Program-made: the position numbers and the translations under genes
Source: Vibrio sp. SCSIO 43136
GTDB lineage: Bacteria > Pseudomonadota > Gammaproteobacteria > Enterobacterales > Vibrionaceae
DNA length: 64,000 nt
Direction: 5' to 3'
Assembly: GCF_023716565.1 (NCBI RefSeq)
Contig: NZ_CP071848.1
Span: 930,001 to 994,000, forward strand
Notes under the pieces: model-generated
What the model was told of the DNA's origin: nothing
Database searches by the model: none
The model's input: only the letters and a program-made list of their open reading frames with translations
Part shown: positions 58,171 through 64,000 of the stretch, in pieces
How the letters are laid out: each line of letters begins with the position of its first letter
Numbering within the stretch: position 1 is the stretch's first letter

Positions 58171-61100
58171 CTATAACCCATCAATCAAGGACTTGGCATT
58201 GGTGTGTCGATAGGTGTTAGAGAATATCTCACCGCCACCTGTGGTGAAGTCAGACTCACTTTCCCAAGCACTGTTCATCCAGAAGCCTTTAATGGCAAAG
58301 TCGACACCATCGGTATCGGTAATTGCCAGATACTCTGTGGCTGTTTGAGCGACATTGTTGTCATCGGTATAGCTGATGACCAGCTTAACCACACCTTTGT
58401 CAGCGTCTTCGATGCTCCAAGTAAAGTTATAAGTCCCCTCTACAGCACCTGTTGACTCACTGAGACTAACAAGCGTACCACTCTTGTCTGTATTGAAGGT
58501 TAGTCGTTCATCTGGAATTTCCAGTACAACTTCTCGGTCTAAGAAGTCATCGGCACTGAACTTGGCGTAACGCTCTGTAGTATCAACACAAGAAGTCAAA
58601 GCAGACTCAAATGCACTGTAGGTGGTAAATGTCACAGGGCGCTCATTTTCATCGTCCCAATCAGAGTCATTGGTACCACAGCTTTGAACATCACTGAAAG
58701 GTGTGAAGTCATTTACTGTGGTGTACCAAATTTCACCGCCGTCGGTTTCATAGAAAGCCAGTTTGCCACCATTATCCAACTCTTTAATTAAGCGGACATA
58801 GGTTTCAACCGTATCACCGTCTTTCCATTCCATCACGCCATCACTGTTCATGCTCCAAGTACGTTCGCGAGGTTGACCATTACGGAAGTATAAGAAGGTG
58901 CCAGATGAGGTGCCTTGCTGCAGAATATAGGCACGAGTTTCGGCATCCCCATTGATACGGTAAACGTTAACCTGTTCATCCACATCCATATCCGGTAGCG
59001 AGCTACAAGCACTTAGCTGGGTCAGGAAGTCTTGATAGCTTGCTCCGCTTTCTACTTCGGTGATTTCACAAGTACCGACAGGATCAGTGCCTAGATCTTG
59101 CTGGGTGACTTTAGTTGCCCAAAGTGCAACATAACTGCTGTCGTCCACGGTACCATCAGGCACGATGTATTTCTCGAATGTTAGCAGTGACCAAGTATCG
59201 TCTTTGACATCGGTGATCGCCCAATACCAATCCAGTGAGAAGCTTGAATCTGACGCATAGACTTTGAGGTAGTCTCCTGAGATGGTCCAGTTATTAGTAT
59301 ATGCTTTTTCACTCGCGCCGTTTTTGTAGACGTCGACCGTGCCATCGGCGTTAAAGGTGTAGTCACGAGTATCGCCGTTGCCTTTCACTCGCTGGAAGTT
59401 TTTGCCTGACACCATGTCAGAAGTTAATGCTTGCGCCATGCCACATTCGTTAACTGCTGAATCAAAGTCATCCACAGTGAGGCTCATATCTTCTCGTTCT
59501 TTGTCGTAGCAGACAAAGAGAGGGATATCGACCACACCTAACAGCGCATCTTTGGCGGTTGCGTTCATTAGGAAAGCAGTATCATCCTCCATGCTGGTGT
59601 TTTTCGCCATGTAACGTCCCGCTCTTACGTAACCATCGTAAACCGAAAGCAGCGCAGTATCACCAAGGTTGTATTTGTCCCCCCAACTATCTTGAACACT
59701 TTCTGGTACCGTAAACTGGATAATGTTTTCAGTACTGATGGTTGATTGTGTCCATGTTCCTGTACCGGCTAAGGTCGATGTCGGTGCGGTTCCTGCACTG
59801 TTGAACGAAGAGTAATCCCAGTTCATGGTGTAGAAATTGGCTGTACCATCACTGACGAGCTGAACACCCACTTCATATCCCAGAGCCACACCCTTGATGG
59901 TATCGGTTTGAGGAGTTGAGCCTGAAGAGGTCGTCGCTTTGATATCATCCAAGCTGGTGGCATTTTGACCATCTTGCGAGGTATCCCCCGTGCCACGCCA
60001 GAACCATACCTTCTCATCATCAAGCTCGTATTTTTCATCTAGTGTTAGCATAGAAACGAGCGCTGCTGAAGAGTTAGCAGGGTAAACCCCAGTCGATGAC
60101 AGAATATCTTCGAGATCACCTCCATTGTCACTGATATTGAGACCATCAAGCGTTTTCACTGTGCCTTGAATTTGGAAAATGTAGCTTTCCAATTGCGCTG
60201 GGTAGAGCTTGATCTGGCTGCCATCGATTTCCAACACATAGTTATCTTCGATGCCTTGCCAGCCGGTTGATGACAACACAACTTGGTCGTAATTAGTGGT
60301 GCTCTTTTCATTGGCAGTCGCCGAGGTTTCCTCAGTTAGCGTGCCGTCTTTGCCAACACTATAACGAGCCGTCACGGTAGCCACATCACCATTGAGGGTA
60401 AATTGCTCTAGCTGTGCGGTGGTGCGTCCATTATCTTCATCACTCCATCCGACAAACAGGTTGGTACTGCTACGCATGAAGCTGATAACGTCAGCCGTTT
60501 GTGGCGCAGAAACATCAGGGTCGGTTGGGTCTAGATCGTCGTCGTCTGGCGTTCCGTCGTTGTCATCGTCGGTATCGGCGTTGTCTCCAGTCCCGTCTTT
60601 ATCGGTGTCCGTGGTTTCACTGTCATCGAGTGGGAAGTCATCTTGGTCATCTGCGACGCCATCATTGTCATCGTCTGGGTCCGCATTGTTACCAATTTTA
60701 TCGCCGTCAGTATCAACTTGCTCGGTTGAGTCTAGTGGCAGATCATCTTGGTCATCTGGGGTGCCGTCGTTATCGTCATCGGTATCGGCGTTGTTACCCG
60801 TACCATCTTCATCAGTATCTAACCACTCTTTGCCGTCGAGATCGAAGTCATCTTGGTCATCTGGGTAACCATCGTTGTCATCATCTTTATCGGCATTGTT
60901 ACCGATACCGTCGCTATCGGTGTCTGTGGTTTCATTGGCATCGTATGGCATGTCATCTTCATCATCTGGCGTACCATCGCCATCATCGTCGGTATCTTCA
61001 TTGTCGCCGACGCCGTCTTTATCAAAGTCGAACCACTCATCTGAGTTCCCAACAAAGCCTTCATCTTCATCTTTATCTGGCACGCCATCATTATCGGTAT

Positions 61101-61863
61101 CTTCATCGACCGTACCATCTTTACTTACAATGATGGTGGATAGGTCTGGGTCTTGCCCTTCTTCAGCTTCCGATTTTTTGGTTTCAATGGTGGTTTTAAC
61201 TAACTGGTTAATGGTTTCCGCATCTGAGAGTAGGTCATCGCTGCCTGTACCATCCGCTTGTTGATCAAGCTCTTCGGGTGTTGAAGGCATAGTGCCTGAT
61301 GTGACGAGCGCTTTGGCGCCTGCAGCTGCCTCGTCTTTATCATCAGCAATGTAATCGCCAAGAACATCGTCTTCCTCAATCCCAAGTTGTCCGGCGATTT
61401 TGGTTTGCGCTGCGGCCAGTTTTTCCTCATCTGTGCCAGTGGTGGCACGTTTCATTTCTACGTGTACCAGCGTCGATAGTGGTGTGACGGTTTGCTGCCC
61501 AGCAGGGGCAGACATAACGTAGTCAGCCGCTACTGGTTTATTGGTATCTTCATCGATGGTCTCGCCTTTAATCGCGCGCACGATGACCGAATATTGCTCA
61601 GGATTATCAATGCCTGTTACATCCAGAGTTGCATTACCTCCGGCACCAGATTTTGTTTGCGGCTCGGTTGGTCCCGGTAGAAAATCTCCGTCGACATCAA
61701 GCCACACCAAAGCCCCATTTAAGTATCCATCGATTGCTTTTACGCTGTAAGTTGACGTTGTCGAGCCACTGCTTCCACCGTCGCTACTACTACCGCCGCC
61801 ACAACCGACAAGCCCCAAGGATGAGGTCAACCCTAGCGCTATCACCAACTGTTTCTGTTTCAT
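58171..61863 (-). CDS. Large lipoprotein with thrombospondin type-3-like calcium repeats
   Basis: The 1230-residue protein has a lipoprotein signal (MKQKQLVIALGLTSSLGLVG, acylated Cys21) and a flexible GGGSSSDGGSSG linker. Residues about 40-250 form an Ig-like start (YSVKAIDGYLNGALVWLDVDGD). Residues about 255-445 are tandem acidic repeats of the type DTDxDGxGDNxDxDDDNDGxPDxxD, the thrombospondin type-3 calcium pattern. The remaining 780 residues include repeated beta-rich modules (MSGKNFQRVKGNGDTRDYTFNADGT, VYRINGDAETRAYILQQGT) with paired Cys. It is probably surface or periplasmic; function is unknown. The + strand ORFs across the repeats are shadows. Confidence 0.88.
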   Translation of the reverse strand: MKQKQLVIALGLTSSLGLVGCGGGSSSDGGSSGSTTSTYSVKAIDGYLNGALVWLDVDGDFLPGPTEPQTKSGAGGNATLDVTGIDNPEQYSVIVRAIKGETIDEDTNKPVAADYVMSAPAGQQTVTPLSTLVHVEMKRATTGTDEEKLAAAQTKIAGQLGIEEDDVLGDYIADDKDEAAAGAKALVTSGTMPSTPEELDQQADGTGSDDLLSDAETINQLVKTTIETKKSEAEEGQDPDLSTIIVSKDGTVDEDTDNDGVPDKDEDEGFVGNSDEWFDFDKDGVGDNEDTDDDGDGTPDDEDDMPYDANETTDTDSDGIGNNADKDDDNDGYPDDQDDFDLDGKEWLDTDEDGTGNNADTDDDNDGTPDDQDDLPLDSTEQVDTDGDKIGNNADPDDDNDGVADDQDDFPLDDSETTDTDKDGTGDNADTDDDNDGTPDDDDLDPTDPDVSAPQTADVISFMRSSTNLFVGWSDEDNGRTTAQLEQFTLNGDVATVTARYSVGKDGTLTEETSATANEKSTTNYDQVVLSSTGWQGIEDNYVLEIDGSQIKLYPAQLESYIFQIQGTVKTLDGLNISDNGGDLEDILSSTGVYPANSSAALVSMLTLDEKYELDDEKVWFWRGTGDTSQDGQNATSLDDIKATTSSGSTPQTDTIKGVALGYEVGVQLVSDGTANFYTMNWDYSSFNSAGTAPTSTLAGTGTWTQSTISTENIIQFTVPESVQDSWGDKYNLGDTALLSVYDGYVRAGRYMAKNTSMEDDTAFLMNATAKDALLGVVDIPLFVCYDKEREDMSLTVDDFDSAVNECGMAQALTSDMVSGKNFQRVKGNGDTRDYTFNADGTVDVYKNGASEKAYTNNWTISGDYLKVYASDSSFSLDWYWAITDVKDDTWSLLTFEKYIVPDGTVDDSSYVALWATKVTQQDLGTDPVGTCEITEVESGASYQDFLTQLSACSSLPDMDVDEQVNVYRINGDAETRAYILQQGTSSGTFLYFRNGQPRERTWSMNSDGVMEWKDGDTVETYVRLIKELDNGGKLAFYETDGGEIWYTTVNDFTPFSDVQSCGTNDSDWDDENERPVTFTTYSAFESALTSCVDTTERYAKFSADDFLDREVVLEIPDERLTFNTDKSGTLVSLSESTGAVEGTYNFTWSIEDADKGVVKLVISYTDDNNVAQTATEYLAITDTDGVDFAIKGFWMNSAWESESDFTTGGGEIFSNTYRHTNAKSLIDGL

Positions 61864-62012
61864 CTTGCTTCCTTACTAGTGATTTCGGCACCACGTTCAA
61901 GCCCTAACGAGATGCGCTAATTCATAAAAAGCTTAGATGAAATTTGTTACTTATGGTTACAAATGTAACTGTCTAATTTATTAATGTGATTTTGATCTGA
62001 TAAATTTTTTGA

Positions 62013-62046
62013 TGAAAAAAGCGGCTCAAAAGATGAGCCGCTTAAT
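62013..62046 (-). terminator. Terminator of cyuA
   Basis: The 10-bp stem AAGCGGCTCA/TGAGCCGCTT with a 5-nt loop is followed by TTTTTTC on the minus strand. Confidence 0.92.
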
Positions 62047-62071
62047 AAAGAATATGATGTTTGGTTTGAGG

Positions 62072-63370
62072 CTATTTATTTACCATGATATCCAAGATCT
62101 GCACATCAGTTTGGGTCATCGAACCGTTGGCTAATGAGGATAGATTGGCAATCGACTGGTCAACATCATTGGCTACGATGCCTTCATTGCCTGTCACTCG
62201 AATACCATCAATCGCCATTAGGGATGCTTTGAGTGCGGCACCAGCAGAAGAGGAGACCTTCATAGCACATGCGGTTTTTGCACCATCACAGATAACGCCA
62301 GCAACATCACCAATCATGCTGCAAATAGCGTCACTGACCTGTTCTAAACCACCATCGAGCAAGTAAGTAATACCCGCAGCTGAGCCCATGGCTGCCGTCG
62401 TGGCTCCGCATAGTGCCGAGAGTTTGTTTTGATGGCTTTTAATGTAGATTGCTACCAAGTGCGAAAGCGCTAGCGCTCGGATAGTTTTCGCTTCACTACT
62501 GTTGAGGAAGTCGGCAGTAACGACAACTGGCATGGTGGCAGCGATGCCTTGGTTACCTGAACCCGAGTTGCTCATAGCAGGTTTCATCGCTCCATCCATG
62601 CGCGCATCAGAGGCGGCTGAGGTGCGCTTTAGGATCTCAGTCAGTAGCCCTCCTGAGAGCAGGCCGCGCTGTTCATTGCGAGCAAACGTTGCCCCGATCT
62701 GCAGCCCGTAATCTTTGCTTAGACCCTCTTGGGATAGTGCTTGATTTAGCTCTTTAGCTTGTTGAATGAATTGAAGATCTTTAATAGGTGCGTTTGCAGC
62801 GAAATCGAAAATGTCTTGTAAGTAGACTCCTTCAAACGGGTTGGTACTGGGAGGCAAGTCTTGCCCTTTTTGCGTTTGAGAAGAGAAGGTGGTCATTCCG
62901 TTTTCTTCAATGGAAACAACGTCGGTATGACTGTCAGCTATAGTGACGGCCACGCTCTGGTCTTGGTATAACACGGTCACTTTCGCATAAAGTATGTGTG
63001 CGACATCTGCAACACCAACAGTCACTTGGTCGTTATCTAGCATTTGCTTAGCTATTTTCACATCGTGATCATTGATCTCTTTAAGCACTTCAAGCTTGGC
63101 TGAAGGCACACCGGCAATCGCACCAATCGCCGCAGCAACAGGTAAGCCGACCATACCTGTACCGGGGATCCCGACACCCATGCCGTTCTTCATCAGGTTA
63201 GGAGAGACACTAGCACAGATGGTGACTTGAGAAGCGTCATCTTTGATTCCGAGTTTCTCCACCGCAATGGCACTGGCCAACGCAACCGATACTGGCTCGG
63301 TACATCCAAGGGCAGGGACTACATCTTTGTTCATTACATCGATAAACGATTGCCACAAGTGCTTTCTCAT
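62072..63370 (-). CDS. cyuA: L-cysteine desulfidase (UPF0597/YhaM type)
   Basis: The 432-residue cytoplasmic protein belongs to the serine dehydratase alpha-like group known as UPF0597 (YhaM/CyuA). It begins with ALGCTEPVSVALASA, and later has PNLMKNGMGVGIPGTGMVGLP, SNSGSGNQGIAATMPVV and CDGAKTACAMKVSSSAGAAL; the conserved Cys residues (GCTEP, LCGATTAA, ICDGAKTAC) fit binding of an Fe-S cluster. CyuA breaks L-cysteine to pyruvate, ammonia and sulfide. A Lrp/AsnC regulator gene is divergent from it, as expected for CyuR/DecR control. No cysteine transporter gene is adjacent in the window. Confidence 0.88.
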   Translation of the reverse strand: MRKHLWQSFIDVMNKDVVPALGCTEPVSVALASAIAVEKLGIKDDASQVTICASVSPNLMKNGMGVGIPGTGMVGLPVAAAIGAIAGVPSAKLEVLKEINDHDVKIAKQMLDNDQVTVGVADVAHILYAKVTVLYQDQSVAVTIADSHTDVVSIEENGMTTFSSQTQKGQDLPPSTNPFEGVYLQDIFDFAANAPIKDLQFIQQAKELNQALSQEGLSKDYGLQIGATFARNEQRGLLSGGLLTEILKRTSAASDARMDGAMKPAMSNSGSGNQGIAATMPVVVTADFLNSSEAKTIRALALSHLVAIYIKSHQNKLSALCGATTAAMGSAAGITYLLDGGLEQVSDAICSMIGDVAGVICDGAKTACAMKVSSSAGAALKASLMAIDGIRVTGNEGIVANDVDQSIANLSSLANGSMTQTDVQILDIMVNK

Positions 63371-63595
63371 TGAGGATTCCTTCTATTTGACCATTAGCGT
63401 CATTATTCTTAATCGTTATGTAGTAATTTAAAGTATTGCTTGTGGAAATTTGTTGCTAATTTTGCTTCTATATCGCTACAGGATAGAAAAATTTTCTACA
63501 TGTATTCCTTTGTAGGGTTGGTGAGTCTCCAAGGTTCGGCGTGAGAAGGAATAATTTCTTTCTTTTGGTTTTTCGTCAAATCTTTTGAGGTGATT

Positions 63596-64000
63596 GTGGA
63601 TAAAGTAAAACTAGATAGTGTTGATAGAATGTTGCTATCAATCTTGCAAAAAGATGCGACAACCTCGCTTAATGACCTAGCAGAGTCGGTCAACCTCACC
63701 ACCACACCTTGCTGGAAGCGGATCAAACGACTGGAAGAAGAAGGGGTGATTGCAAGTAAAGTTGCGATATTAAACCCTGAAAAGCTAGGCCTTAGTTTTA
63801 CTGCATTTGTTCAGGTGAAGACCAGTGATCACTCCCATGATTGGTATCAAGCTTTTGTTGATGCCGTCGTTGATATGCCAGAAGTGATGGATTTCTATCG
63901 AATGGCCGGGGAGTATGACTATATGATGCGGGTCCAAGTGGAAGATATGCGTGCGTTTGACACCTTTTACAAAACCTTGGTCAATAGTGTCGAAGGTTTG
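63596..64000 (+). CDS. Lrp/AsnC-family regulator (partial, CyuR/DecR-like)
   Basis: The gene is cut by the window end after 135 codons. A GTG at 63596, five bases after TGAGG, starts the protein [20 protein letters not shown]. The N-terminal AsnC helix-turn-helix is present ([31 protein letters not shown]), followed by the RAM ligand-binding domain ([38 protein letters not shown]). The Cys in the recognition region ([11 protein letters not shown]) is common to the group. Divergence from cyuA suggests it activates cysteine breakdown in response to L-cysteine; that is from the E. coli DecR/CyuR precedent. Confidence 0.92.
   Translation, partial: MDKVKLDSVDRMLLSILQKDATTSLNDLAESVNLTTTPCWKRIKRLEEEGVIASKVAILNPEKLGLSFTAFVQVKTSDHSHDWYQAFVDAVVDMPEVMDFYRMAGEYDYMMRVQVEDMRAFDTFYKTLVNSVEGL

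Noticed and set aside
60392..61264. Plus-strand Ser- or His/Arg-rich ORFs within the lipoprotein gene
   Set aside because: They are antisense readings of the Asp-rich calcium repeats with no signals of their own.

Overview
The window is a chromosomal segment of a marine Vibrio. The evidence is the qrr1-luxO-luxU quorum-sensing locus between uvrB and a yvcK-like gene, the polar-flagellar motor gene motY divergent from rnt, the rsxABCDGE-nth-gloA order, the sodB/grxD pair beside a VC2046-type gene, a Vibrio ChiA, and a tandem tRNA-Tyr array. Species cannot be decided by eye. Most of the window is conserved core genome, with three accessory patches.

Layout. (1) 1-3110: a degenerate SDR protein, a VC2046-like protein, sodB, and divergent grxD. 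(2) 3122-8835, minus strand: a glycerol-3-phosphate/glycerophosphodiester uptake operon, ugpB-ugpA-ugpE-ugpC, followed by a DeoR/GlpR-type regulator and ugpQ. (3) 9077-13198: an NhaC-type Na+/H+ antiporter, rnt, motY, a small Vibrio protein and gloA. (4) 13455-20488, minus strand: the Rnf/Rsx electron-transport operon with nth at its end; RsxC carries a long tandem-repeat tail. (5) 20697-26165: divergent lacZ and GH36 alpha-galactosidase genes sharing a control region with two mirror-image LacI-family operators. (6) 26166-29934: an accessory, gene-poor patch with a truncated EctB-like aminotransferase, a LysE-type exporter, an AraC regulator, a decayed IS4-family transposase and a duplicated tRNA-Asn 3' end, next to an intact tRNA-Asn. 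(7) 30528-38711: uvrB, Qrr1 sRNA, luxO, luxU, a yvcK-like gene, then moaABCDE behind a molybdenum-cofactor riboswitch. (8) 38812-41343: secreted chitinase ChiA. (9) 42046-47627: oppABCDF oligopeptide importer. (10) 47828-52063: a DinF-type MATE exporter, a glutathionyl-hydroquinone reductase gene split by an intact ISAs1-family element, and an RhtB-type exporter. (11) 52242-53321: seven tRNA-Tyr genes in tandem. (12) 53605-58116: an RND efflux pair plus a DUF1244 protein. (13) 58171-61863: a large lipoprotein with thrombospondin type-3-like calcium repeats. (14) 62072-64000: L-cysteine desulfidase cyuA and a divergent Lrp/AsnC regulator cut by the window end.

Themes. Several loci fit life on marine organic matter: chitin hydrolysis, peptide import, galactoside hydrolysis and glycerophosphodiester uptake. 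Sodium-linked energetics recur (Rnf, NhaC-like antiporter, MotY). Two RNA-level regulators are clear in the sequence: Qrr1 with a sigma-54 promoter and a LuxO site, and the Moco riboswitch. No unmistakably new multi-gene system was found. The best leads are the truncated aminotransferase/LysE/AraC cassette, the paired operators without a local repressor, the seven-copy tRNA-Tyr array, the RsxC repeat tail and the fresh ISAs1 insertion.
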